A stretch of DNA of 50,776 nt from Cytophagaceae bacterium. GTDB lineage: Bacteria; Bacteroidota; Bacteroidia; Flavobacteriales; Flavobacteriaceae. The DNA lies in assembly GCA_002712765.1 (NCBI GenBank), contig PAUP01000019.1, positions 1 to 50,776 of the forward strand. The letters run 5' to 3'. Below, piece by piece: positions 41,983 through 49,854 of the stretch. Under the pieces are notes generated by a model that saw only the letters and a list, made by a program, of their open reading frames with translations, was not told the origin of the DNA and ran no database searches. The position numbers and the translations under genes were made by a program. The stretch's first letter is position 1, and every line of letters starts with the position of its first letter.

Positions 41983-44253
41983 TTAATTACCAATAGGATA
42001 GTGTATTGGGGTGTGTTCTAGAATATAATTGGTGATTAAGGTGTATAGATGCTTTCTGGTATTGCGGCCTTCATAAATGCCATGAGACCTGTTGGGATAG
42101 GCCATCATATCAAATTGTTTATCGGCTTTGATCAACTCGTTTATTATGATTTCGGCACTTTGGTAGTGTACATTGTCGTCGGCGGTGCCGTGAATGATGA
42201 GCAAGTTGCCTTCTAAATTTTTGGCGTAGGTCTTTGGAGAGCCCGCTATAAAATCGGCTTTGTTATTTTGAGGTAGCCCCATATAGCGCTCTTGATAGAT
42301 ATTGTCATAAATCAATTGATCAGAAACTGCAGCTACCGCCACACCAGTTTTGTAAATATCAGGATATTGAAACATCAAATTGAGTGTCATTGAGCCACCA
42401 CCGCTCCATCCCCAGACCGCTGTCCTGTTGGCATCAAGATAGGGGAGTTTGAGTATTTCTGTAGCGGCTTTTGCCTGATCGGAGGTGTTGAGAACGCCTA
42501 TTTTTCTATAGATGCTCTTGCGCCAGGCCGATCCTTTGAGACAAGGAGTTCCTCTATTATCCATATCTATAATGACATAGCCTTTTTGGGCCATCATCGT
42601 ATTCCATAATCCAATTTGGTTATCTAAAGCGACCTGCCCCCAAGGTTCTCCATAGACATGAAAGAGCACAGGATAGGTTTTTGAAGGGTCAAAATGCGGG
42701 GGTCGTATCATTCGTACATCAATATCGAGATCATCTTTGGTGGTCACTTGGGTAAAGATGACTTCGGGCTGTTCCAATTGTGACAACTGTGTTGTATACT
42801 TGGTGTTTGCGGCTATGGTTTTTAGCGTCTTGTGTTGCGGTAAATTAATAAACCGAACACTGCGCGCCGCTTTGTGACTTTGATGAATATGCAAGGCGTA
42901 CTTGCCATTTGGCGCCATATTATAAGTATTGAGTCCTTGATATTCTTGTGGTGTAACTCGCTTGGATTTGCCTTTGCCTTTGAGATCGGTTTTGTATAGA
43001 TACCGTTGGGTACTATTATCAGGAGAGGCGATATAATAAAGCTCCTTATCGGTGGTAGATCGCAAAGAGGCGATGTCATAGTCAAAGGGGGTAAGCAGTG
43101 TTTGTTCTCCTGTGCGTATATCAATCTTATAAACATGACGCCAAGTATCGGTTTCTCTCATTCTTAAAAATGCACTGCGATCATCTACTAGCATTAAATC
43201 ATTGTCGCCCCAACCATTGGCCGACACATCGGGATACCCAATATCTACCCAAGTATCTTCCTTTTCGGTATATATTTTTTTGAGTGTTTTTGTAGAGGGC
43301 ACATAGCTCCAGATCCAAAGTGTATTTTGCAATCGGTTCATTTGTTGTATGAGCAAAAGGTCGTCGTTTACCCATTGCATACCTGGGATATAATGCGCTT
43401 TTGGATCTCCTTCTAATGGCACCCAATGGGTGTGGTTAGTAGTGAGATCGATAACCCCTACGCGCACTCCAGAGGGTGACTCACCTACCTTGGGATATTG
43501 CAAGGGGATGGGTTTGGAATAGATGCTATCGGTATTATTGATCATGTAAAAAACACCTGTACCGGTAGCATTGAGTTGCCAAAAGGCGAGTTTACTTCCC
43601 TTGGGATTAACTGAAAAACCATCTCTTAGCCCAAACTCTTCTTCATACACCCAGTCAAAAGTACCATTGATGATATCTCTACTACCGTCAAAAGTGAGTT
43701 GGGTTTGTTCTTGTGTTATGGCGTGCTCCTTATAAATGTTAAAATCGTGTACGTAATAGACATAGGCATTATCGGTGGCGAATTTGGCAAACATCAATGA
43801 TGAGGGCCTCAGTGATGCTCCCAATTGGTTGAGTTTTTTGGTGTCCAAATCATAGACGTAGTAGTCTCCTTTGGTATTGCTACGCCAGACCCGGCTTGAA
43901 TTAGTAAATAAGATAACGCGACTTCCATCGGGCGAGACGGTAAAACTCTCTATAGGTAGCTGCCCGTTTGGGGTTTGTAGATCTTTGGCAGCTACCCAAA
44001 CTCGGCGCGCTTGAGTTTTGGCATTGTAATACACCAATTCGTCGGCATCATCTATAGTGGTAGAAGGTTCTATAATCACATAAGCATCACCATTTTCGAT
44101 CCATCTAATGGCGCGCTCGTATTGTTGCTTAAATTCACCAGAGTACAATCGTTCTATCGATAGGAGTTTGTCAGAGCGCGCCTCACCCTGACCTTGAATA
44201 CCATTAGTAAAAAGTACGCTTAGACATACGACAATTAAAACCTTGAATTTCAT
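41983..44253 (-). CDS. Secreted S9-family dipeptidyl peptidase IV-like protease
   Basis: 756 residues. A signal peptide (about 1-22) precedes an eight-bladed propeller (DPP IV N-terminal domain) with a YEEEFGLRDGFSV segment, the double-Glu motif typical of DPP IV for binding the peptide N-terminus. The C-terminal alpha/beta hydrolase has the catalytic Ser in WGWSGGGSM (about 615), Asp in HGTADDNV (about 690) and His in RSHGIY (about 722). It should remove dipeptides, often Xaa-Pro, from peptides in the periplasm, suiting a protein-degrading lifestyle. It is 17 nt upstream of the VOC gene. Confidence 0.93.
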   Translation of the reverse strand: MKFKVLIVVCLSVLFTNGIQGQGEARSDKLLSIERLYSGEFKQQYERAIRWIENGDAYVIIEPSTTIDDADELVYYNAKTQARRVWVAAKDLQTPNGQLPIESFTVSPDGSRVILFTNSSRVWRSNTKGDYYVYDLDTKKLNQLGASLRPSSLMFAKFATDNAYVYYVHDFNIYKEHAITQEQTQLTFDGSRDIINGTFDWVYEEEFGLRDGFSVNPKGSKLAFWQLNATGTGVFYMINNTDSIYSKPIPLQYPKVGESPSGVRVGVIDLTTNHTHWVPLEGDPKAHYIPGMQWVNDDLLLIQQMNRLQNTLWIWSYVPSTKTLKKIYTEKEDTWVDIGYPDVSANGWGDNDLMLVDDRSAFLRMRETDTWRHVYKIDIRTGEQTLLTPFDYDIASLRSTTDKELYYIASPDNSTQRYLYKTDLKGKGKSKRVTPQEYQGLNTYNMAPNGKYALHIHQSHKAARSVRFINLPQHKTLKTIAANTKYTTQLSQLEQPEVIFTQVTTKDDLDIDVRMIRPPHFDPSKTYPVLFHVYGEPWGQVALDNQIGLWNTMMAQKGYVIIDMDNRGTPCLKGSAWRKSIYRKIGVLNTSDQAKAATEILKLPYLDANRTAVWGWSGGGSMTLNLMFQYPDIYKTGVAVAAVSDQLIYDNIYQERYMGLPQNNKADFIAGSPKTYAKNLEGNLLIIHGTADDNVHYQSAEIIINELIKADKQFDMMAYPNRSHGIYEGRNTRKHLYTLITNYILEHTPIHYPIGN

Positions 44254-44454
44254 ATTGGGCTACTTTGGTTGCTATTAGATAAGTGTTTGCTTTGTCGCCA
44301 AACGTTCCCAAAGGTTGTGAATCTTACAAGCTCGATTTTGCGATACGCCTAACACCTATCTAAATATAAACAACAAATACTATACTTCTCGTATTTTAAT
44401 AGATCTAGCCCATCGGCCACCCAAACAGATGGGTCTTTATTAGCGATCAATCAC

Positions 44455-44492
44455 AAAAAAAAGCAGCTATTTTTTTAAATAGCTGCTTTTTG
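44455..44492 (-). terminator. Terminator of the haloperoxidase-like gene
   Basis: Stem AAGCAGCTATTT / AAATAGCTGCTT (12 bp, loop of 4), with U-rich flanks on both strands. It lies 60 nt past the stop at 44552. The rest of 44254-44551 holds no gene that I can see. Confidence 0.85.
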
Positions 44493-44551
44493 GCGTTTAG
44501 ACTCTTAGCCTTACCACCGTCTGTAAGGTTGCGGTAATAGGGCCTTAAAAA

Positions 44552-46027
44552 CTACATCGTTTCTCCGACGTGTTTTTGGTAGAACTTCCATACCTCTTTG
44601 GCAACGTTGCGGCCTAATTCTAAACCAGCGACATTATCGGCTTGAATGTGGTAACCTCCTAATACTCGAGAAATACCAGCCATTTCGGCAGTTTCGGTAA
44701 AGGTTGGGAATTTTAAAGTAATCGTATCCCCCAGATGATCAGGTTCTGTCATGGCTCCAGCAACAAGAGTGGCTTCAGAACCAAATTCTTCACTGCCTGT
44801 CCATATCTTGAGCGCTTCGGCACAGCCTCCACTTATTGTACTATGACCAGAGGTATAACTTGGGAAAGGAGGGCACAAAAAGGTTTCTGGAGAATAAGGG
44901 CGCCACATGCTGCCGTCCATCTCTACGATACCTTTTCCTTCACCACCCCAGGCTTTGATTTTTTGTTTATCGTAATATTCGTGTACTAAGGCATAAGGTC
45001 TAGCATAGTCATAAAACATCTTAGAATCCCAAGAAGCAATAAATCCATCCATAGCCACGACTTGATTGTAGAAATACATTTTTACATCTTGGTCTAAGGT
45101 GTGATTATCTCTACGCGAAACATCCTGTGCAAATTTGAGCCAATGTCCTGCTTGTTGTACAGATTGCGGGCCATCTCGCATAAATTCTACGAGGGCTTTT
45201 TGGTAATCGGTAAGGTTTTCTTGCATTTCGATTACTTCCTGTACCTCTTTCTCTAGCTGCTCAGAACCAATCATAGGTGGTGGCCCAGGTCTAAATTGAC
45301 TGCCTGATTTGAGCGCTATCGGAGTAACCTTATCCCAGAAAGGGGTAAGACAGGCTGGAGCAAATTTCCCTCCTTTTCCATCAGAGAAATATTTGGGTTG
45401 CCATCTGTTTGGATTGGTATTTTCATCAACAGAATTAACGGGTTGATAACCTGTATAATCAAAATATGGTTCTCCATTAGAACCCTCTTCTTCTCCGTAT
45501 TGATTGGCTCCATCTCCACGTCTGGCATCAATAACAGCTTGTGCAGCAAGATTACCTACCCCGGCTGGCGTTGTAGGATCCATAGTATCATTTTCAGGAT
45601 CTAGCCCTAGTTTGCGCATAAAATCGGCAAAGAGTTCCTTGTCTGAGTAATAGTACTCACTTAAAGCACGGTAAGCTGCATAGCTTATCGCTGTCTCTTT
45701 ATTACTCAAGGTGTGCTGGTCACTAGGACGTCTATCGACACCTTCTAAATATACTGGAATTGCTTTTTCGTCATATCGGGACCAAGCATCAAAAATGGAT
45801 ACAAATATGAGCCCTAAATAGCGTGAGGTAATTGTTGGTCTAGGAGCAAAACGCTCGGTATCATTGGCCGTCCCTTGTAGGGCCATTTGCCCCCATTTGT
45901 AAGCGATATTATTTTCGCCAAGTGGCTCGTTGGCCTGTGTCGTCTCAGACGGCGCGGTCGTAGTGTTTTCCTTTTTACATGACAAAACAGCGAGACATAG
46001 TAAAAGGAGAAAAGTAAGTCTTTTCAT
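44552..46027 (-). CDS. Vanadium-dependent haloperoxidase/PAP2-family lipoprotein
   Basis: 491 residues with a lipoprotein signal ending VLSC at residue 17, then Thr-rich linker. The C-terminal half holds the acid-phosphatase/haloperoxidase core: HWLKFAQDVSRRDNHTL (phosphate/vanadate-binding region), PFPSYTSGHSTISGG with the catalytic His at about 394, and RVLGGYHIQADNVAG for the third motif. Members of this group from Bacteroidota are mostly annotated as vanadium chloro/bromoperoxidase-like or PAP2 phosphatases; which one this is cannot be decided without the residue set around the vanadate site. The gene is monocistronic. Confidence 0.86.
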   Translation of the reverse strand: MKRLTFLLLLCLAVLSCKKENTTTAPSETTQANEPLGENNIAYKWGQMALQGTANDTERFAPRPTITSRYLGLIFVSIFDAWSRYDEKAIPVYLEGVDRRPSDQHTLSNKETAISYAAYRALSEYYYSDKELFADFMRKLGLDPENDTMDPTTPAGVGNLAAQAVIDARRGDGANQYGEEEGSNGEPYFDYTGYQPVNSVDENTNPNRWQPKYFSDGKGGKFAPACLTPFWDKVTPIALKSGSQFRPGPPPMIGSEQLEKEVQEVIEMQENLTDYQKALVEFMRDGPQSVQQAGHWLKFAQDVSRRDNHTLDQDVKMYFYNQVVAMDGFIASWDSKMFYDYARPYALVHEYYDKQKIKAWGGEGKGIVEMDGSMWRPYSPETFLCPPFPSYTSGHSTISGGCAEALKIWTGSEEFGSEATLVAGAMTEPDHLGDTITLKFPTFTETAEMAGISRVLGGYHIQADNVAGLELGRNVAKEVWKFYQKHVGETM

Positions 46028-46163
46028 AAATTGGTTTGATAGATTGATAATATGTTAACAGATTGCCAAAATATTAAAAAGATTTGAGAGTACCCTATGA
46101 CTTTTGTCATAGATTTTATCTTCATAATCACGACCTTATAATAGACTATGGGCGATTTTAAAT

Positions 46164-46195
46164 AAAAAAAACCACGTCTTCTAGAAACGCGGTTT
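46164..46195 (-). terminator. Terminator of the small lipocalin-like gene
   Basis: Near-perfect stem AAACCACGT / ACGCGGTTT (one mismatch, loop of about 10), followed on the minus strand by UUUUUUU. It lies 26 nt past the stop at 46222. Confidence 0.65.
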
Positions 46196-46221
46196 AACGG
46201 GTATATTGTGCAATGGGTAGA

Positions 46222-46668
46222 TCATTCAATACGTGTGTAGGTTTCGCCTTGTGAACGATTGCCATTGTCATCTATAGAAATTTGTTGGTATCCATTTTTA
46301 TCTAAGATAAGCTCAAAGCGAAATACCTGCGTAGTATCAACTATTTTCATCATAGGGCCAGAGGCATACTCTAGTCGCTCCTCAAGAATACCATCTTTGA
46401 CTGTATAGGTACCATAACCAAACCACTCGTTTGTATCTGTAGGGTCATTTCTGGTCCACATGACTCTTCCTTTACTATACATTTTTACTTGGCGATAGCC
46501 GTTTTCGTTTTCCAAGACTTCAGACACCACCTGATCTTCATAGAGCTGTTGGTTAACGAGTTCCCAAACGCCTTGTAGCGATTTGGCATTGTCCTTTTTT
46601 TCTATTCCATCACTTGTTATAAGTGTAGCGCCCATCAAATAAATACAAACGGTAATTAGTGTCTTCAT
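46222..46668 (-). CDS. Secreted lipocalin-like protein of unknown function
   Basis: 148 residues. It has a signal peptide (about 1-18; no lipobox Cys) and then a mature domain starting SLQGVWELVNQQLYED, with TYTVKDGILEERLEYASG and an end of GETYTRIE. The pattern is a small beta barrel of the lipocalin-like type seen also in the lipoprotein at 4397-4816 and the end of the ankyrin protein. It has its own terminator and no close neighbours in the same direction. The ligand is unknown. Confidence 0.75.
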   Translation of the reverse strand: MKTLITVCIYLMGATLITSDGIEKKDNAKSLQGVWELVNQQLYEDQVVSEVLENENGYRQVKMYSKGRVMWTRNDPTDTNEWFGYGTYTVKDGILEERLEYASGPMMKIVDTTQVFRFELILDKNGYQQISIDDNGNRSQGETYTRIE

Positions 46669-46725
46669 AATCGGAGGTTTTTTTGTGGTTTGGGTTGAAT
46701 ATCAACACTATAAGTTACAAAAAAA

Positions 46726-46739
46726 ATGATGATCATCAT
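46726..46739. repeat. 14-bp palindrome ATGATGATCATCAT
   Basis: A perfect palindrome 58 nt upstream of the lipocalin-like gene and 49 nt upstream of the tRNA promoter element. It may be an operator, but this is not supported by any regulator nearby. Confidence 0.4.
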
Positions 46740-46787
46740 CAATTAGAAAAGTTAATCATTAGAGCGCAACAGCATCAATCAATTTTA

Positions 46788-46795
46788 TATATTTG
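46788..46795 (+). promoter_or_regulatory. -7 element of tRNA-Pro(GGG)
   Basis: TATATTTG, 12 nt before the tRNA 5' end. No clear -33 TTTG is present at the expected distance. Confidence 0.6.
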
Positions 46796-46807
46796 TGGCC
46801 TTAGAAA

Positions 46808-46882
46808 CGGGTAGTAGCTTAGTCCGGTTAAAGTGCTGGTCTGGGGGACCAGAGATCGGAGGTTCGAATCCTCTCTACCCGA
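46808..46882 (+). tRNA. tRNA-Pro, anticodon GGG
   Basis: Acceptor CGGGTAG pairs with CTACCCG; the anticodon stem CTGGT / ACCAG encloses loop CTGGGGG with anticodon GGG; T arm GGAGG-TTCGAAT-CCTCT; discriminator A. CCA is not encoded. It reads CCC/CCU. With the UGG species at 33881, both main proline tRNAs of this organism lie within 13 kb. Confidence 0.95.
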
Positions 46883-46885
46883 CAT

Positions 46886-46913
46886 AAAAAAGGCGCCTTT
46901 TGGCGCCTTTTTT
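46886..46913. terminator. Bidirectional terminator between tRNA-Pro(GGG) and the cytochrome c gene
   Basis: AAAAAAGGCGCC-TTTT-GGCGCCTTTTTT: a strong symmetrical hairpin with U runs in both directions, serving the tRNA on the plus strand and the cytochrome c gene on the minus strand. Confidence 0.88.
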
Positions 46914-46929
46914 ATTTTTCTAAATCTGG

Positions 46930-47388
46930 TTATTTTTTTACAGCTTTCACTTCTGCTTCGGTCACCATTTGTTTTTGAGTGTTGCCCCAATTATTCATAA
47001 TGTAGTTCATTACATCGGCTACCTCGTCATCGTAAAGTCCTAGATTGGACATTATGCCATTATAGGTCACTCCATTGACCATAATCTCACCCTGTTGACC
47101 GTATTTGACCACGGCAATAGCTTGGTCTCTTTTTTCTGGGGTTAACCAATTTGAGGATGCCAAAGGAGGGTAAGTACCAGCCACTCCTTCGCCTTTACCC
47201 AAATGACATTGTATACAATAGTCGGTATAGATTTCGGCGCCTCGAGCCATACTTTTTTCCAATTCGGATTGAATAGGAGTGTAGTGTGCTGTTGTAATCG
47301 TTGGGCTTTTGTTGGCGTGAAGCGCAAGCATAAAAAAGAAAGCGATAAACAGCCCATTACCATGGGTGTATAATTTAGAAGAAAGCAT
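46930..47388 (-). CDS. Class I cytochrome c
   Basis: 152 residues with a signal peptide. The haem-binding CIQCH is at residues 58-62, and the axial Met is probably M113 in YNGIMSNLG. GTYPPLASSNWL and a final helix DDEVADVMNYIMNNWG are typical of small soluble cytochromes such as those found next to sugar dehydrogenases. It starts one base after the dehydrogenase stop and should accept electrons from it in the periplasm and pass them to the terminal oxidase. Confidence 0.92.
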   Translation of the reverse strand: MLSSKLYTHGNGLFIAFFFMLALHANKSPTITTAHYTPIQSELEKSMARGAEIYTDYCIQCHLGKGEGVAGTYPPLASSNWLTPEKRDQAIAVVKYGQQGEIMVNGVTYNGIMSNLGLYDDEVADVMNYIMNNWGNTQKQMVTEAEVKAVKK

Positions 47389-47389
47389 G

Positions 47390-48508
47390 TTATTTTTTTA
47401 TCAATTTGAGTATTCCTTTTCCTTCGACCCCTACATAAATGTAACCATCATTACCCATAATGACATTGCGTACGCGTCCTACATCTTCTAGTAGTTTTTC
47501 TCTGGCTACTACTTGATCATTTTCTAAAAGAACGTGTTCGAGATATTGAAACTTGAGAGAGCCAATTAATAGATTGCCTTCCAAATGTTTATCCTGAGTA
47601 CCACTCACAAAGGCCATACCACTTGGGGCAATAGAAGGAACCCAATAATATAGCGGTTGCTCCATACCTTCTTTGGCTGTGATATCAGTAAAGCTAGTAC
47701 CACTATAGTTGATACCGTAAGAGATCACGGGCCATCCGTAGTTCTTCCCTTTTTCAGGGACGTTAATTTCATCTCCTCCTCTTGGTCCGTGTTCATGTAT
47801 CCAGATTTGACCGGTTTGTGGATGTACAGCCATACCTTGAGGATTGCGATGCCCATAAGAAAAGATTGCTTCTCTAGCTCCAGTTTGACCCACAAAGGGA
47901 TTGGATTCTGGGATACGACCGTCTGGATGAAGGCGGTAAATTTTTCCTCCATCTTTGGTGATGTCCTGAGGATTTTCGTCTCTGGCCCCGCGATCACCTA
48001 TAGAAAAGTATAGCATCCCGTCCTTATCAAAGCGCACTCGTGATCCAAAATGGTGTCCTTTGCGTGTATTGGGACTTCCTTTGTAGAGCACCTTCTTTTC
48101 GACCAATGCATTATTTTTAAGCTTGGCACGCATAAGGGCTGTATGTGCCCCATCTCCCTCTCCTTCGGGTGAAGAGTAGGTAAAATAAATCCAACCGTTT
48201 GTCGCATACTCTGGATGTAGTCGCACATCCAAAAGCCCGCCCTGATTTCTGGTTACCACTTCGGGACCTCCAGAGATCGTTTGTTTTTGGCCATCTTTAA
48301 AATGATAAATGCTGCCATTTTTTTCGGTAATAATCATGCTGCCGTCAGGAAATTGATCAAAGCCCCAAGGGTTGATCAAATCGGGTACCACAACTTGGTA
48401 GGTATAATTGGTATTTGTGCTAAGTGGCACATCGTCTGTGCGATTTTCTTGCGCACAGGCAATGCCTACAAAAACCAGACATAACGTGGATAATACATTA
48501 AATTTCAT
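47390..48508 (-). CDS. PQQ-dependent sugar dehydrogenase (GSDH family), lipoprotein
   Basis: 372 residues. The N-terminus is a lipoprotein signal ending VGIAC near residue 19. The rest is a six-bladed propeller of the soluble glucose/sorbosone dehydrogenase family: a GLLDVRLHPEY segment with a conserved Asp, HHFGSRVRFD, GDRGARDENPQD, and SYGHRNPQGMAVHP with the catalytic His motif, then HEHGPRGGDEIN. The family oxidises aldoses with PQQ as cofactor. It is transcribed with the cytochrome c gene, its likely electron acceptor. No PQQ-synthesis genes are in the window. Confidence 0.91.
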   Translation of the reverse strand: MKFNVLSTLCLVFVGIACAQENRTDDVPLSTNTNYTYQVVVPDLINPWGFDQFPDGSMIITEKNGSIYHFKDGQKQTISGGPEVVTRNQGGLLDVRLHPEYATNGWIYFTYSSPEGEGDGAHTALMRAKLKNNALVEKKVLYKGSPNTRKGHHFGSRVRFDKDGMLYFSIGDRGARDENPQDITKDGGKIYRLHPDGRIPESNPFVGQTGAREAIFSYGHRNPQGMAVHPQTGQIWIHEHGPRGGDEINVPEKGKNYGWPVISYGINYSGTSFTDITAKEGMEQPLYYWVPSIAPSGMAFVSGTQDKHLEGNLLIGSLKFQYLEHVLLENDQVVAREKLLEDVGRVRNVIMGNDGYIYVGVEGKGILKLIKK

Positions 48509-48545
48509 ACAGTAAATCTTTGTTAGAAAATTACTGAATTTTATT

Positions 48546-48553
48546 CAAACTTA
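48546..48553 (-). promoter_or_regulatory. Candidate -7 element for the sugar dehydrogenase operon
   Basis: TAAGTTTG on the minus strand, 38 nt upstream of the start; a second match, TATATTTG, is at 48578-48585. Neither has a well-spaced -33 box. Confidence 0.4.
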
Positions 48554-48597
48554 GGTCCCTGTTTAGCTTTGATTTAGCAAATATATCATTCAAAGAA

Positions 48598-48632
48598 AAA
48601 AGCCGCCTACTATAAAATAGGTGGTTTGGCTT
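48598..48632. other. Hairpin in the divergent intergenic region before trxB
   Basis: CCGCCTA (48603-48609) pairs with TAGGTGG (48618-48624), 7 bp with one G-U, extended outwards by AAGCC / GGCTT. The region 48509-48818 holds no gene I can see. The hairpin lies in the divergent region and could be a regulatory structure or terminator for a short transcript. Confidence 0.4.
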
Positions 48633-48745
48633 ATAAAACAACAACGAGATCCTAAGGGCTTTTTAGCAAGCATTTGGCATTGCTTTCTGTTATTAAATGA
48701 TCGTATTTCTTGATAACTTCTCTGTAAGTTAACCTATGAATATCC

Positions 48746-48789
48746 TACTTTTGTAACATCATTAATTGCAAGGCTTTTTAGTAGTTTTG
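48746..48789 (+). promoter_or_regulatory. Two candidate -7 elements upstream of trxB
   Basis: TACTTTTG (48746-48753) and TAGTTTTG (48782-48789) both fit TAnnTTTG. The second lies 29 nt before the start and is the more likely one. Confidence 0.5.
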
Positions 48790-48818
48790 CAGTAGCTAAC
48801 AGCAATAGCATAATAATT

Positions 48819-49775
48819 ATGGAAATTGAAAAAGTAAAATGCCTGATCATAGGATCCGGACCAGCAGGATATACCGCAGCAATATATGCAGCTCGAGCCA
48901 ATATGGCACCTGTTTTATATCAAGGCACTCAGCCAGGAGGACAATTAACCACAACCAATGAGGTCGAGAATTTTCCGGGCTATCCAGATGGGGTAACAGG
49001 CCCTGAGATGATGATACAACTTCAGAAACAAGCCGAGCGTTTTGATACTGATGTTCGAGACGGTTGGGTAACCAAGGTGGATTTTTCGGGAGATGTACAC
49101 AAGGTGTGGGTGAATGGAGAAAAAGAAATTCACTGCGATACGGTCATTATTTCTACTGGAGCTTCTGCTAAGTATTTGGGATTAGAATCTGAACAAAAAT
49201 ATTTAGAATTGGGTGGTGGGGTATCTGCCTGCGCCGTTTGTGACGGGTTCTTTTATAGAAACCAAGAAACCATCATCGTAGGGGCTGGTGACAGTGCTTG
49301 TGAAGAAGCACACTATTTGTCGAAGCTTTGTAAAAAAGTGACCATGTTGGTACGTCGTGATGAGTTTAGAGCCTCAAAAATTATGGCCGAACGCGTTAAG
49401 AATACCGAAAATATCGAGATTCTTTACAATACAGAGACTGTAGAAGTATTGGGTGACGGTGTAGGTGTAACTGGGGCTAGAGTTATTAATAACCAAACCA
49501 AAGAGGAGTTTGACATTCCTGCTACTGGCTTTTTTGTAGCTATTGGGCACAAACCTAATACAGATATCTTTAAACCGTATTTGGATATGGATGAAACAGG
49601 CTATATTAAAAACGTACCCGGTCGTGCGTTGACCAATGTAGAAGGTGTGTTTGTATGTGGAGATGCCGCCGATCACGTATATAGACAAGCCGTGACTGCC
49701 GCAGGAACGGGTTGTATGGCTGCCTTGGATGCAGAGCGTTATCTCGCAGCCAAAGAGACTATGGTAACGGTCTAG
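48819..49775 (+). CDS. trxB: Thioredoxin-disulfide reductase
   Basis: 318 residues, standard length. It reduces thioredoxin with NADPH through FAD and a redox disulfide. The FAD motif is LIIGSGPAGYTAAIYAARA, the redox pair is Cys138-Cys141 in SACAVCDGFF, and the NADPH motif IIVGAGDSACEEAHYLS begins near 150. A C-terminal GDAADHVYRQAVTAAGTGCMAAL closes the FAD site. It is monocistronic, ended by a bidirectional terminator. Confidence 0.97.
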   Translation: MEIEKVKCLIIGSGPAGYTAAIYAARANMAPVLYQGTQPGGQLTTTNEVENFPGYPDGVTGPEMMIQLQKQAERFDTDVRDGWVTKVDFSGDVHKVWVNGEKEIHCDTVIISTGASAKYLGLESEQKYLELGGGVSACAVCDGFFYRNQETIIVGAGDSACEEAHYLSKLCKKVTMLVRRDEFRASKIMAERVKNTENIEILYNTETVEVLGDGVGVTGARVINNQTKEEFDIPATGFFVAIGHKPNTDIFKPYLDMDETGYIKNVPGRALTNVEGVFVCGDAADHVYRQAVTAAGTGCMAALDAERYLAAKETMVTV

Positions 49776-49801
49776 AACCGCAAAGACCTTAGGACATGTA
49801 C

Positions 49802-49838
49802 AAAAAAAATCGCCTTTAGATAAGAGGCGATTTTTTTT
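49802..49838. terminator. Bidirectional terminator between trxB and the VCBS-repeat gene
   Basis: Stem AAAAAAAATCGCCT / AGGCGATTTTTTTT (14 bp, loop of 9) with U runs in both directions, between the convergent trxB and VCBS genes. Confidence 0.92.
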
Positions 49839-49854
49839 ATGGGTGATGGTGTGA

